Source: Tritrichomonas musculus
Lineage: Eukaryota; Parabasalia; Tritrichomonadida; Tritrichomonadidae
Length of the DNA: 64,000 bases
Assembly: GCA_039105265.1 (NCBI GenBank)
Contig: JAPFFF010000015.1
Coordinates: 3,224,001-3,288,000, forward strand
Direction: 5' to 3'
Shown here: positions 45,098 through 59,672 of the stretch, piece by piece
Layout of the letters: each line of letters begins with the position of its first letter
Numbering within the stretch: the stretch's first letter is position 1
The notes under the pieces: generated by a model
The model's input: only the letters and a program-made list of their open reading frames with translations
The model's database searches: none
What the model was told of the DNA's origin: nothing
Program-made: the position numbers and the translations under genes

Positions 45098-45189
45098 AAA
45101 AAATTAAGAATATAAAAACTTTTTCTTTTAAAAATATTTATATTTCCACTTTTTGAGAACACAATAAACTCCATTTGAAAAATAGCAAA

Positions 45190-45924
45190 ATGGAATCAAG
45201 CAATTTCTCATTTACACTGAGTTTAGAAAACATACAAAGGATATCATTCAGCAGATATGATAAAGATTTTACATTCATCGATAAGAAACATGTCGTTTTG
45301 TTGCAGACCTTGTTTCTCCAAAGATTATGAACTATCATTATCAAGATGAAAGCATAAATGACTACATATTAAATATTTACAAACAAGGAGAGAGTAATAC
45401 AGAGCCAGATTACTTTACAGAATTTCTTAATTTTGTCACCTTTAAATCAGTTGATATTGATGAAAAACGATTGAATGCATTCAGTTAATACTTCCTACAA
45501 TTATGGAATTTGGAAGAGTACTTCAAACTTCAGCCCTATTTTTTTTTTTTTTTTTTTTTTTGATAATCTGACCACATCAAATGTTGTCAGCCGTTTGAAC
45601 ATCATCAGCCAAAAAGCACATTTAACCGATTTTTCACCAGTGAAGAAGATGATTGACTTTTGTTCTGAACATTTCGATGAAATTCCTCAATACGAACTTT
45701 TTGAGACTGAAGTGACGACGATAGAAGAAATCATCAAGAATGAGAAACTGAAACTTGAATCAGAAGACAGTCTTGTTGAATTTTTGATTGAACTTTATGA
45801 GAGAAAGAAAGAAAGCGCCTTTTCATTTGAGTACGCTTATTTCAATGAAATTTCAAAAGAAACGATTGAAAAGTTTGTTGATGCATTCAGCATTGAAGAC
45901 ATGACAAGTGGTGTGTGGAAATAG
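45190..45924 (+). pseudogene. BTB/BACK-like gene remnant, copy 3
   Basis: Identical by eye to the copies at 31890 and 38540. Confidence 0.65.
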
Positions 45925-46373
45925 ATCAGCATGAAACTTACAGAATCAAATAAAAGAAGATATGCAAATCAAAAAACAACGAATAAAACAAAAACCTCTG
46001 CTTTTTTGTTTTTATGAAAAAAAAATATATATTTTAATAATAAATTTGGAAATATATTCCAATGTAGAATAAAATATAATTTAGGACCATCTTTAAATAC
46101 TGAACGAATAAAAAGATAAATATTATTATTTTTTACATAACATAAAAATCAATGTTCTCTCCTACATGATAGATTTATATATGTGATCCATATCATTATT
46201 TTCTTTCTAATGAAAGAAAAACGAAAAAAAATATGATTATTATTATTAATACGATATATGTTTATGGCCATGAGGTTTTTATGCGTTATATACTTATTAA
46301 AAAATTAAAATATAATTTTGATTATAATGTAGTAATTAATTTTTATTAATCATTAAGACTTCAATTACTCGCC

Positions 46374-48420
46374 TTAAGGTTTTGCTTTGATCGGTCCTTT
46401 TGATAAAAGATCAACAATTTCTCGATGATTTTCTTTTCTTGCAAAGTCAATGGCCGTTTTGTAAAAAAAAAATATTTCAAAATTCCATAAATCATTCAAG
46501 TTTTCAATATCATGAAAAAAGTTAGATTTGAATTCTATGAATGTTTTGATTTAAAATGTTTTGAATGTTGATATCAATGCCTTCTTGTCTTATTAATAGT
46601 TCAACAATTTCTTTATAGCCATCTCTTGAGGCATAAATCAATGCCGTATAATTAAATGTTCGAGTTAAATTCTATAAATATTTCAAGTTTTCAATATCAT
46701 GAAAAAAGTTAGATTTGAATTCCATGAATGTTTTGATTTAAAATGTTTTGAATGTTGATATCAATGCCTTCTTGTCTTATTAATAGTTCAACAATTTCTT
46801 TATGGCCTTCTTCGGTAGCATAAATCAACGCCGTATAATTAAATGTTCGAGTTAAATTCCATAAATAATTCAGATTTTCAAATATAATTAAAAATATTAG
46901 ATTTGAATTTTATAAATGTTTTTAATTTAAAATGTCTTGAATGTTGATATCAATGCCTTCTTGTCTTATTAATAGTTCAACAATTTCTTTATTGCCTTTT
47001 AGCACAGCAAGAATCAATGCCGTATAATTAAATGTTCGAGTTAAATTCCATAAATATTTCAAGTTTTCAATTGAATGAAAAAAGTTAGATTTGAATTCCA
47101 TGAATGTTTTGATTTAAATTCCTTGAATGTTGATATCAATGCCTTCTTGTCTTATTAATAGTTCAACAATTTCTTTATTGCCTTTTAGCACAGCAAGAAT
47201 CAATGCCGTATAATTAAATGTTCGAGTTAAATTCCATAAATATTGCAAGTTTTCAATATCATGAAAAAAGTTAGATTTGAATATAATGAATGTTTTGATT
47301 TAAAATGTTTTGAATGTTGATATCAATGCCTTCTTGTCTTATTAATAGTTCAACAATTTCTTTATGGCCATTACGTGCAGCATAAATCAATGCCGTAGAA
47401 TTAAATGTTCGAGTTAAATTCCATAAATAATTCAGATTTTCAAATATAATTAAAAATATTAGATTTGAATTTTATAAATGTTTTTAATTTAAAATGTCTT
47501 GAATGTTGATATCAATGCCTTCTTGTCTTATTAATAGTTCAACAATTTCTTTATGGCCATTACGTGCAGTATAAATCAATGCCGTATAATTAAATGTTCG
47601 AGTTAAATTCCATAAATAATTCAAGTTTTCAATATCATGAAAAAAGTTAGATTTGAATTCTATGAATGTTTTGATTTAAAATGTTTTGAATGTTGATATC
47701 AATGCCTTCTTGTCTTATTAATAGTTCAACAATTTCTTTATAGCCATCTCTTGAGGCATAAATCAATGCCGTATAATTAAATGTTTGAGTTAAATTCCAT
47801 AAATATTGCAAGTTTTCAATCCAATGAAAAAGTTAGATTTGAATTTCATGAATGTTTTGATTTAAAATGTTTTGAATGTTGATATCAATGCCTTCTTGTC
47901 TTATTAATAGTTCAACAATTTCTTTATGGCCTTCTTCGGCAGCATAAATCAATGCCGTATAATTAAATGTTCGAGTTAAATTTTATAAATAATTCGAGTT
48001 TTCAATTAAATGAAAAAGTTAGATTTGAATATCATGAATGTTTTGATTTAAAATGTTTTGAATGTTGATATCAATGCCTTCTTGTCTTATTAATAGTTCA
48101 ACAATTTCTTTATTGCCTTTTAGCACAGCAAGAATCAACGCCGTATAATTAAATGTTCGAGTTAAATTCCATAAATATTTCAAGTTTTCAATTAAATGAA
48201 AAAGTTAGATTTGAATATCATGAATGTTTTGATTTAAAATGTTTTGAATGTTGATATCAATGCCTTCTTGTCTTAGTAATAGTTCAACAATTTCTTTATG
48301 GCCTTCTTTTGCAGCAAGAATCAACGCCGTAGAATTAAATGTTCGAGTTAAATTCCATAAATAATTCAAGTTTTCAATCCAATGAAAAAGTTAGATTTGA
48401 ATATTATGAATGTTTTTGTT
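46374..48420 (-). repeat. Ankyrin array and cap of paralog A, copy 3
   Basis: Ten units, same order as copy 2, including the Ser variant (G at 47398). Confidence 0.9.
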
Positions 48421-49599
48421 TTAAAATGTTATTTGAATGATTGATGTTTTAATTGCTGCATTTATGTCAATGGTTCCATCAATCAAATAAAGTTTCACAA
48501 GTGTGTAATAGTCAAATTCACATAAATAAAAAAACATGTTTTTGTATTTCATGTTTGTTGGGAAAAAACAATAATTGTAAGATTCAGTTGCATAACGATA
48601 AAGATTATGATAAAATTCATTTTCAATGTTATTTTGGAGATATTCTTCGTTCATTATATTGTCAATGAGGTAGTTCGAAATATCGTTGTGATGACATTTA
48701 ATCGATTCTTCAAGAATTCTTTCATAATCATTATCTGGTGGTGAAACATGATTGTTTTCAAGATATCTGATCAGTTCTGCATTACAACTGTGAATAGCAT
48801 AAATCCACATCGATGATGTCAGTTCAACTCCTTTCTTTTCAATGTATTTGATGATGTCATTCGAGCCATAAAACGATGCATATTCAATCAGTTTAATATC
48901 AGATTTATCTGTCAAAAGTCGATTTGTTTCAAAAATTGATTTTTTAATGCAAATTTCGAGTGACAAATTTCTTTGTTCTGTAAATCTGATAAATTCTTGA
49001 ATTTCGTTATTTCGAATCAGTTCACACAAATAATCATCATTCAATCCTTCTCGTCGTTTTTCATAGAAATTGGTTTCAATTTCTTTGTTCATCACTTCAA
49101 TAAATTTATTGTCTTTTAATGATTTATTCTCGCTCCCGTATTTTCCAATGTTTTCTTCTGCGACAAACCGTTTGATTTCTGGTTGAAAATATTCACAATA
49201 GTTTTTTCGGACATATTCTGAACTAGTAATTATTGAAAAAATGTGTTCATCAATTAGCATCATTTTTTCTTCAAGAAGAAAGAGAAGGATTCGCTTGTTA
49301 TCTTTGAAAATGTTGAATATTTCTGAATTTGAAAAATATTTTTGGAGACCTTGTTTGAATTGTCTTAAAACTCGCTCAGCTTTAGAAATAAAATTCCGAG
49401 AACGATAATGATTGTTCACAATCCTGTTTATTAATCGTAATAATGCTTTAAATTCATGTTCGTCATTAATTATTTGTTGAGTCGAGACAAGATTAATGAA
49501 ATTTTCATATTTGTCGTCACCATCTGATTCGTCTTCAAGGAATTCCAGAAGGGAATTTTGAATACTTTTCATTTTTTCAACAAATGTTTCAAAACTCAT
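48421..49599 (-). CDS. DUF3447 ORF of ankyrin gene A, copy 3
   Basis: 392-aa protein identical to copies 1 and 2. Confidence 0.8.
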   Translation of the reverse strand: MSFETFVEKMKSIQNSLLEFLEDESDGDDKYENFINLVSTQQIINDEHEFKALLRLINRIVNNHYRSRNFISKAERVLRQFKQGLQKYFSNSEIFNIFKDNKRILLFLLEEKMMLIDEHIFSIITSSEYVRKNYCEYFQPEIKRFVAEENIGKYGSENKSLKDNKFIEVMNKEIETNFYEKRREGLNDDYLCELIRNNEIQEFIRFTEQRNLSLEICIKKSIFETNRLLTDKSDIKLIEYASFYGSNDIIKYIEKKGVELTSSMWIYAIHSCNAELIRYLENNHVSPPDNDYERILEESIKCHHNDISNYLIDNIMNEEYLQNNIENEFYHNLYRYATESYNYCFFPTNMKYKNMFFYLCEFDYYTLVKLYLIDGTIDINAAIKTSIIQITF

Positions 49600-49852
49600 T
49601 TTTATATAAAAGTATTGAAATGTGATATAAAAATGTAAAAATTTGAAATGTGATATGAAAATAATTTCAATCAATTTATCAAATTTGTTAATGTCAAAGT
49701 CAATAATATTCAAGCGAATGAAATTGGCTATTTTAAAACCAAAAATTGTGGGTTTGAGGGGAAAAAACGATTATAAAGTTGAATTTTTTTGAATAGAAAA
49801 TTCTGCAAAAGTTCGGGGAAAAATATTCAGATTATTTTAAAAAAAGAAAAAT

Positions 49853-50302
49853 AGCGAGCTAGGTTCCCATGAATCAGAATCATTGACTAATTTTGAGCGA
49901 TGTCTAAGACTTTGTGAGCCAGGTGACTCACTTGGGTTTCATAATATATGTATTCTCTATGAACAAGGAGAAGAAATTGAACAGAAATATTCAAAAGCAA
50001 TTGAATGTTATGAAAAAGCAGCTCAATTAGGATGCCATGATGCTTTATTTGATTTAGCAATTTTATATGAAGAATGAAACGGTGTTGAACAGAATTATTC
50101 AAAATCAATTGAATGTTTACAAGGCTATGAATGTTCGATATATCAATTGGGTGAATATTATTTCAATGGTGATTTTGTATAACAGAATTACACAAAAGCA
50201 ATTGAATGCATTAAACAATTGGAAGAAAAAGGAAATATTGATCCCATCAGGTATTTAGCTTATCTCAATTTTGGCGAAATGTGTTATAAAGGCTTGGATT
50301 GA
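49853..50302 (+). pseudogene. Sel1-repeat gene remnant, copy 3
   Basis: Same sequence and same two in-frame stops as copies 1 and 2. Confidence 0.7.
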
Positions 50303-51747
50303 CATTAATTCCTTCTACTCGTAATAATAGTTGAACAATTTCTTTATAGAATTTTTCTGTAGCATAAATCAACGCCGTATTATTAATTGTTCCAGTTAAA
50401 TTCCATAAATAATTCAGATTTTCAAATATAATTAAAAATATTAGATTTGAATTTTATAAATGTTTTTAATTTAAAATGTCTTGAATGTTGATATCAATGC
50501 CTTCTTGTCTTATAAATAGTTCAACAATTTCTTTATAGCCATTACTTTCAGCATAAATCAATGACGTAGAATTAAATGTTCGAGTTAAATTCCATAAATA
50601 ATTCAAGTTTTCAAATGCATGAAAAAAGTTAGATTATAATTTTATGAATGCTTTTAATTTAAAATGCTTTTTAAATGATTGATGTTTTAACTATTGAATT
50701 TATGTCAATGGCTAATTCTGTTAAATAAAGTGTTGCAAGTGTGTAATAATCAAATTCACATAAATAATGAACATGTTTTTGTATTTCATGTCTGTTGGGA
50801 AAAAACAATAATTGAAAGATTCAACTGCATATCGATAAAGATTGTCATAATAGTTGTTTTCAATGTCTTTCTGGAGATCTTCTTCTTTCATTAAATACTC
50901 AATGATGTACTTTGAAACATCGTTGTGATGACATTTAATCGATTCTTTAAGAATTTTTCCATATTTATTTTCTGGTGGTGAAACATGATTATCTTCAAGA
51001 TATTTGATCAGTTCTGAATTACAACTGTGAATAGCATAGATCCACATCGATGACGTCAGTTCAACTTCATCATTAAAATGCATGTATCGGATGATATCAT
51101 TAGAGCCATAAAATGACGCATATTCAATCAAATTAATAGATTCATTGTCAATCAAAAATTGATTCGTTTCAAAGATAGATTTTATAATATAACTTTCAAG
51201 TGAAATATTGTTTCGGTTGACATAAACTCCAAATTCTTTCACTTGATTATTTCGAATCAGCTCACATAAATAGCTGTCACTTTCTCCTTCTTTCCTTTTA
51301 TCATAGAATTCCTCTGAAATTTCTTTATTTCAATTTATCAAGAAATTCGTCTTCTTGTAAATTTGTGGTTTTATTTCGATATTTTTGAATGAATTCTTTT
51401 GTGAGAAACGGTTTGATTTCTGGCAGAAAATATTCCCTGTAATTCTTTCTATCAAATTCATAACTAGTGATTCGTGAAACAATGTATTCATCAATTATAA
51501 TTACTCGTCCTTCAATAAGAAATAGAAGGATTCGCTTGTTATTTTTGAAAATTTCGAATATTTCTGAATTTGTAAAATATTTTTGGAGATCTTGTTTCAT
51601 TTGTCCTAAAATTGGCTCAACCTAAAAAAAAAAAAAAAAAAAAAAATGGAATACGTTGATGATTGTTTCCGATGGCATTTATTAGTTGTAATAATGATTT
51701 AAATTTATATTTATCTTCTGTTAGCTGATATTCACTGACAAGCTTAA
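50303..51747 (-). pseudogene. DUF3447-ankyrin gene, paralog B, copy 4
   Basis: Identical by eye to copies 2 and 3. Confidence 0.75.
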
Positions 51748-51839
51748 AAAAAATTAAGAATATAAAAACTTTTTCTTTTAAAAATATTTATATTTCCACT
51801 TTTTGAGAACACAATAAACTCCATTTGAAAAATAGCAAA

Positions 51840-52574
51840 ATGGAATCAAGCAATTTCTCATTTACACTGAGTTTAGAAAACATACAAAGGATATCATTCA
51901 GCAGATATGATAAAGATTTTACATTCATCGATAAGAAACATGTCGTTTTGTTGCAGACCTTGTTTCTCCAAAGATTATGAACTATCATTATCAAGATGAA
52001 AGCATAAATGACTACATATTAAATATTTACAAACAAGGAGAGAGTAATACAGAGCCAGATTACTTTACAGAATTTCTTAATTTTGTCACCTTTAAATCAG
52101 TTGATATTGATGAAAAACGATTGAATGCATTCAGTTAATACTTCCTACAATTATGGAATTTGGAAGAGTACTTCAAACTTCAGCCCTATTTTTTTTTTTT
52201 TTTTTTTTTTTGATAATCTGACCACATCAAATGTTGTCAGCCGTTTGAACATCATCAGCCAAAAAGCACATTTAACCGATTTTTCACCAGTGAAGAAGAT
52301 GATTGACTTTTGTTCTGAACATTTCGATGAAATTCCTCAATACGAACTTTTTGAGACTGAAGTGACGACGATAGAAGAAATCATCAAGAATGAGAAACTG
52401 AAACTTGAATCAGAAGACAGTCTTGTTGAATTTTTGATTGAACTTTATGAGAGAAAGAAAGAAAGCGCCTTTTCATTTGAGTACGCTTATTTCAATGAAA
52501 TTTCAAAAGAAACGATTGAAAAGTTTGTTGATGCATTCAGCATTGAAGACATGACAAGTGGTGTGTGGAAATAG
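51840..52574 (+). pseudogene. BTB/BACK-like gene remnant, copy 4
   Basis: Identical by eye to the earlier copies, with the T tract at full length (T23). Confidence 0.65.
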
Positions 52575-53023
52575 ATCAGCATGAAACTTACAGAATCAAA
52601 TAAAAGAAGATATGCAAATCAAAAAACAACGAATAAAACAAAAACCTCTGCTTTTTTGTTTTTATGAAAAAAAAATATATATTTTAATAATAAATTTGGA
52701 AATATATTCCAATGTAGAATAAAATATAATTTAGGACCATCTTTAAATACTGAACGAATAAAAAGATAAATATTATTATTTTTTACATAACATAAAAATC
52801 AATGTTCTCTCCTACATGATAGATTTATATATGTGATCCATATCATTATTTTCTTTCTAATGAAAGAAAAACGAAAAAAAATATGATTATTATTATTAAT
52901 ACGATATATGTTTATGGCCATGAGGTTTTTATGCGTTATATACTTATTAAAAAATTAAAATATAATTTTGATTATAATGTAGTAATTAATTTTTATTAAT
53001 CATTAAGACTTCAATTACTCGCC

Positions 53024-55070
53024 TTAAGGTTTTGCTTTGATCGGTCCTTTTGATAAAAGATCAACAATTTCTCGATGATTTTCTTTTCTTGCAAAGTCAA
53101 TGGCCGTTTTGTAAAAAAAAAATATTTCAAAATTCCATAAATCATTCAAGTTTTCAATATCATGAAAAAAGTTAGATTTGAATTCTATGAATGTTTTGAT
53201 TTAAAATGTTTTGAATGTTGATATCAATGCCTTCTTGTCTTATTAATAGTTCAACAATTTCTTTATAGCCATCTCTTGAGGCATAAATCAATGCCGTATA
53301 ATTAAATGTTCGAGTTAAATTCTATAAATATTTCAAGTTTTCAATATCATGAAAAAAGTTAGATTTGAATTCCATGAATGTTTTGATTTAAAATGTTTTG
53401 AATGTTGATATCAATGCCTTCTTGTCTTATTAATAGTTCAACAATTTCTTTATGGCCTTCTTCGGTAGCATAAATCAACGCCGTATAATTAAATGTTCGA
53501 GTTAAATTCCATAAATAATTCAGATTTTCAAATATAATTAAAAATATTAGATTTGAATTTTATAAATGTTTTTAATTTAAAATGTCTTGAATGTTGATAT
53601 CAATGCCTTCTTGTCTTATTAATAGTTCAACAATTTCTTTATTGCCTTTTAGCACAGCAAGAATCAATGCCGTATAATTAAATGTTCGAGTTAAATTCCA
53701 TAAATATTTCAAGTTTTCAATTGAATGAAAAAAGTTAGATTTGAATTCCATGAATGTTTTGATTTAAATTCCTTGAATGTTGATATCAATGCCTTCTTGT
53801 CTTATTAATAGTTCAACAATTTCTTTATTGCCTTTTAGCACAGCAAGAATCAATGCCGTATAATTAAATGTTCGAGTTAAATTCCATAAATATTGCAAGT
53901 TTTCAATATCATGAAAAAAGTTAGATTTGAATATAATGAATGTTTTGATTTAAAATGTTTTGAATGTTGATATCAATGCCTTCTTGTCTTATTAATAGTT
54001 CAACAATTTCTTTATGGCCATTACGTGCAGCATAAATCAATGCCGTAGAATTAAATGTTCGAGTTAAATTCCATAAATAATTCAGATTTTCAAATATAAT
54101 TAAAAATATTAGATTTGAATTTTATAAATGTTTTTAATTTAAAATGTCTTGAATGTTGATATCAATGCCTTCTTGTCTTATTAATAGTTCAACAATTTCT
54201 TTATGGCCATTACGTGCAGTATAAATCAATGCCGTATAATTAAATGTTCGAGTTAAATTCCATAAATAATTCAAGTTTTCAATATCATGAAAAAAGTTAG
54301 ATTTGAATTCTATGAATGTTTTGATTTAAAATGTTTTGAATGTTGATATCAATGCCTTCTTGTCTTATTAATAGTTCAACAATTTCTTTATAGCCATCTC
54401 TTGAGGCATAAATCAATGCCGTATAATTAAATGTTTGAGTTAAATTCCATAAATATTGCAAGTTTTCAATCCAATGAAAAAGTTAGATTTGAATTTCATG
54501 AATGTTTTGATTTAAAATGTTTTGAATGTTGATATCAATGCCTTCTTGTCTTATTAATAGTTCAACAATTTCTTTATGGCCTTCTTCGGCAGCATAAATC
54601 AATGCCGTATAATTAAATGTTCGAGTTAAATTTTATAAATAATTCGAGTTTTCAATTAAATGAAAAAGTTAGATTTGAATATCATGAATGTTTTGATTTA
54701 AAATGTTTTGAATGTTGATATCAATGCCTTCTTGTCTTATTAATAGTTCAACAATTTCTTTATTGCCTTTTAGCACAGCAAGAATCAACGCCGTATAATT
54801 AAATGTTCGAGTTAAATTCCATAAATATTTCAAGTTTTCAATTAAATGAAAAAGTTAGATTTGAATATCATGAATGTTTTGATTTAAAATGTTTTGAATG
54901 TTGATATCAATGCCTTCTTGTCTTAGTAATAGTTCAACAATTTCTTTATGGCCTTCTTTTGCAGCAAGAATCAACGCCGTAGAATTAAATGTTCGAGTTA
55001 AATTCCATAAATAATTCAAGTTTTCAATCCAATGAAAAAGTTAGATTTGAATATTATGAATGTTTTTGTT
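53024..55070 (-). repeat. Ankyrin array and cap of paralog A, copy 4
   Basis: Ten units, same order and same Ser variant (G at 54048) as copies 2 and 3. Confidence 0.9.
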
Positions 55071-56249
55071 TTAAAATGTTATTTGAATGATTGATGTTTT
55101 AATTGCTGCATTTATGTCAATGGTTCCATCAATCAAATAAAGTTTCACAAGTGTGTAATAGTCAAATTCACATAAATAAAAAAACATGTTTTTGTATTTC
55201 ATGTTTGTTGGGAAAAAACAATAATTGTAAGATTCAGTTGCATAACGATAAAGATTATGATAAAATTCATTTTCAATGTTATTTTGGAGATATTCTTCGT
55301 TCATTATATTGTCAATGAGGTAGTTCGAAATATCGTTGTGATGACATTTAATCGATTCTTCAAGAATTCTTTCATAATCATTATCTGGTGGTGAAACATG
55401 ATTGTTTTCAAGATATCTGATCAGTTCTGCATTACAACTGTGAATAGCATAAATCCACATCGATGATGTCAGTTCAACTCCTTTCTTTTCAATGTATTTG
55501 ATGATGTCATTCGAGCCATAAAACGATGCATATTCAATCAGTTTAATATCAGATTTATCTGTCAAAAGTCGATTTGTTTCAAAAATTGATTTTTTAATGC
55601 AAATTTCGAGTGACAAATTTCTTTGTTCTGTAAATCTGATAAATTCTTGAATTTCGTTATTTCGAATCAGTTCACACAAATAATCATCATTCAATCCTTC
55701 TCGTCGTTTTTCATAGAAATTGGTTTCAATTTCTTTGTTCATCACTTCAATAAATTTATTGTCTTTTAATGATTTATTCTCGCTCCCGTATTTTCCAATG
55801 TTTTCTTCTGCGACAAACCGTTTGATTTCTGGTTGAAAATATTCACAATAGTTTTTTCGGACATATTCTGAACTAGTAATTATTGAAAAAATGTGTTCAT
55901 CAATTAGCATCATTTTTTCTTCAAGAAGAAAGAGAAGGATTCGCTTGTTATCTTTGAAAATGTTGAATATTTCTGAATTTGAAAAATATTTTTGGAGACC
56001 TTGTTTGAATTGTCTTAAAACTCGCTCAGCTTTAGAAATAAAATTCCGAGAACGATAATGATTGTTCACAATCCTGTTTATTAATCGTAATAATGCTTTA
56101 AATTCATGTTCGTCATTAATTATTTGTTGAGTCGAGACAAGATTAATGAAATTTTCATATTTGTCGTCACCATCTGATTCGTCTTCAAGGAATTCCAGAA
56201 GGGAATTTTGAATACTTTTCATTTTTTCAACAAATGTTTCAAAACTCAT
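55071..56249 (-). CDS. DUF3447 ORF of ankyrin gene A, copy 4
   Basis: 392-aa protein identical to copies 1 to 3. Confidence 0.8.
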   Translation of the reverse strand: MSFETFVEKMKSIQNSLLEFLEDESDGDDKYENFINLVSTQQIINDEHEFKALLRLINRIVNNHYRSRNFISKAERVLRQFKQGLQKYFSNSEIFNIFKDNKRILLFLLEEKMMLIDEHIFSIITSSEYVRKNYCEYFQPEIKRFVAEENIGKYGSENKSLKDNKFIEVMNKEIETNFYEKRREGLNDDYLCELIRNNEIQEFIRFTEQRNLSLEICIKKSIFETNRLLTDKSDIKLIEYASFYGSNDIIKYIEKKGVELTSSMWIYAIHSCNAELIRYLENNHVSPPDNDYERILEESIKCHHNDISNYLIDNIMNEEYLQNNIENEFYHNLYRYATESYNYCFFPTNMKYKNMFFYLCEFDYYTLVKLYLIDGTIDINAAIKTSIIQITF

Positions 56250-56502
56250 TTTTATATAAAAGTATTGAAATGTGATATAAAAATGTAAAAATTTGAAATG
56301 TGATATGAAAATAATTTCAATCAATTTATCAAATTTGTTAATGTCAAAGTCAATAATATTCAAGCGAATGAAATTGGCTATTTTAAAACCAAAAATTGTG
56401 GGTTTGAGGGGAAAAAACGATTATAAAGTTGAATTTTTTTGAATAGAAAATTCTGCAAAAGTTCGGGGAAAAATATTCAGATTATTTTAAAAAAAGAAAA
56501 AT

Positions 56503-56952
56503 AGCGAGCTAGGTTCCCATGAATCAGAATCATTGACTAATTTTGAGCGATGTCTAAGACTTTGTGAGCCAGGTGACTCACTTGGGTTTCATAATATATG
56601 TATTCTCTATGAACAAGGAGAAGAAATTGAACAGAAATATTCAAAAGCAATTGAATGTTATGAAAAAGCAGCTCAATTAGGATGCCATGATGCTTTATTT
56701 GATTTAGCAATTTTATATGAAGAATGAAACGGTGTTGAACAGAATTATTCAAAATCAATTGAATGTTTACAAGGCTATGAATGTTCGATATATCAATTGG
56801 GTGAATATTATTTCAATGGTGATTTTGTATAACAGAATTACACAAAAGCAATTGAATGCATTAAACAATTGGAAGAAAAAGGAAATATTGATCCCATCAG
56901 GTATTTAGCTTATCTCAATTTTGGCGAAATGTGTTATAAAGGCTTGGATTGA
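56503..56952 (+). pseudogene. Sel1-repeat gene remnant, copy 4
   Basis: Same as the earlier copies; last full-length Sel1 remnant of the array. Confidence 0.7.
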
Positions 56953-58397
56953 CATTAATTCCTTCTACTCGTAATAATAGTTGAACAATTTCTTTATAGA
57001 ATTTTTCTGTAGCATAAATCAACGCCGTATTATTAATTGTTCCAGTTAAATTCCATAAATAATTCAGATTTTCAAATATAATTAAAAATATTAGATTTGA
57101 ATTTTATAAATGTTTTTAATTTAAAATGTCTTGAATGTTGATATCAATGCCTTCTTGTCTTATAAATAGTTCAACAATTTCTTTATAGCCATTACTTTCA
57201 GCATAAATCAATGACGTAGAATTAAATGTTCGAGTTAAATTCCATAAATAATTCAAGTTTTCAAATGCATGAAAAAAGTTAGATTATAATTTTATGAATG
57301 CTTTTAATTTAAAATGCTTTTTAAATGATTGATGTTTTAACTATTGAATTTATGTCAATGGCTAATTCTGTTAAATAAAGTGTTGCAAGTGTGTAATAAT
57401 CAAATTCACATAAATAATGAACATGTTTTTGTATTTCATGTCTGTTGGGAAAAAACAATAATTGAAAGATTCAACTGCATATCGATAAAGATTGTCATAA
57501 TAGTTGTTTTCAATGTCTTTCTGGAGATCTTCTTCTTTCATTAAATACTCAATGATGTACTTTGAAACATCGTTGTGATGACATTTAATCGATTCTTTAA
57601 GAATTTTTCCATATTTATTTTCTGGTGGTGAAACATGATTATCTTCAAGATATTTGATCAGTTCTGAATTACAACTGTGAATAGCATAGATCCACATCGA
57701 TGACGTCAGTTCAACTTCATCATTAAAATGCATGTATCGGATGATATCATTAGAGCCATAAAATGACGCATATTCAATCAAATTAATAGATTCATTGTCA
57801 ATCAAAAATTGATTCGTTTCAAAGATAGATTTTATAATATAACTTTCAAGTGAAATATTGTTTCGGTTGACATAAACTCCAAATTCTTTCACTTGATTAT
57901 TTCGAATCAGCTCACATAAATAGCTGTCACTTTCTCCTTCTTTCCTTTTATCATAGAATTCCTCTGAAATTTCTTTATTTCAATTTATCAAGAAATTCGT
58001 CTTCTTGTAAATTTGTGGTTTTATTTCGATATTTTTGAATGAATTCTTTTGTGAGAAACGGTTTGATTTCTGGCAGAAAATATTCCCTGTAATTCTTTCT
58101 ATCAAATTCATAACTAGTGATTCGTGAAACAATGTATTCATCAATTATAATTACTCGTCCTTCAATAAGAAATAGAAGGATTCGCTTGTTATTTTTGAAA
58201 ATTTCGAATATTTCTGAATTTGTAAAATATTTTTGGAGATCTTGTTTCATTTGTCCTAAAATTGGCTCAACCTAAAAAAAAAAAAAAAAAAAAAAATGGA
58301 ATACGTTGATGATTGTTTCCGATGGCATTTATTAGTTGTAATAATGATTTAAATTTATATTTATCTTCTGTTAGCTGATATTCACTGACAAGCTTAA
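56953..58397 (-). pseudogene. DUF3447-ankyrin gene, paralog B, copy 5
   Basis: Same as copies 2 to 4, with the A tract still present (58274-58296). Confidence 0.75.
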
Positions 58398-58489
58398 AAA
58401 AAATTAAGAATATAAAAACTTTTTCTTTTAAAAATATTTATATTTCCACTTTTTGAGAACACAATAAACTCCATTTGAAAAATAGCAAA

Positions 58490-59223
58490 ATGGAATCAAG
58501 CAATTTCTCATTTACACTGAGTTTAGAAAACATACAAAGGATATCATTCAGCAGATATGATAAAGATTTTACATTCATCGATAAGAAACATGTCGTTTTG
58601 TTGCAGACCTTGTTTCTCCAAAGATTATGAACTATCATTATCAAGATGAAAGCATAAATGACTACATATTAAATATTTACAAACAAGGAGAGAGTAATAC
58701 AGAGCCAGATTACTTTACAGAATTTCTTAATTTTGTCACCTTTAAATCAGTTGATATTGATGAAAAACGATTGAATGCATTCAGTTAATACTTCCTACAA
58801 TTATGGAATTTGGAAGAGTACTTCAAACTTCAGCCCTATTTTTTTTTTTTTTTTTTTTTTGATAATCTGACCACATCAAATGTTGTCAGCCGTTTGAACA
58901 TCATCAGCCAAAAAGCACATTTAACCGATTTTTCACCAGTGAAGAAGATGATTGACTTTTGTTCTGAACATTTCGATGAAATTCCTCAATACGAACTTTT
59001 TGAGACTGAAGTGACGACGATAGAAGAAATCATCAAGAATGAGAAACTGAAACTTGAATCAGAAGACAGTCTTGTTGAATTTTTGATTGAACTTTATGAG
59101 AGAAAGAAAGAAAGCGCCTTTTCATTTGAGTACGCTTATTTCAATGAAATTTCAAAAGAAACGATTGAAAAGTTTGTTGATGCATTCAGCATTGAAGACA
59201 TGACAAGTGGTGTGTGGAAATAG
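58490..59223 (+). pseudogene. BTB/BACK-like gene remnant, copy 5
   Basis: One base shorter than the other copies because the T tract has 22 instead of 23 residues. This slippage changes which ORF can be read across the tract and marks copy 5 as the diverged one. Confidence 0.65.
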
Positions 59224-59672
59224 ATCAGCATGAAACTTACAGAATCAAATAAAAGAAGATATGCAAATCAAAAAACAACGAATAAAACAAAAACCTCTGC
59301 TTTTTTGTTTTTATGAAAAAAAAATATATATTTTAATAATAAATTTGGAAATATATTCCAATGTAGAATAAAATATAATTTAGGACCATCTTTAAATACT
59401 GAACGAATAAAAAGATAAATATTATTATTTTTTACATAACATAAAAATCAATGTTCTCTCCTACATGATAGATTTATATATGTGATCCATATCATTATTT
59501 TCTTTCTAATGAAAGAAAAACGAAAAAAAATATGATTATTATTATTAATACGATATATGTTTATGGCCATGAGGTTTTTATGCGTTATATACTTATTAAA
59601 AAATTAAAATATAATTTTGATTATAATGTAGTAATTAATTTTTATTAATCATTAAGACTTCAATTACTCGCC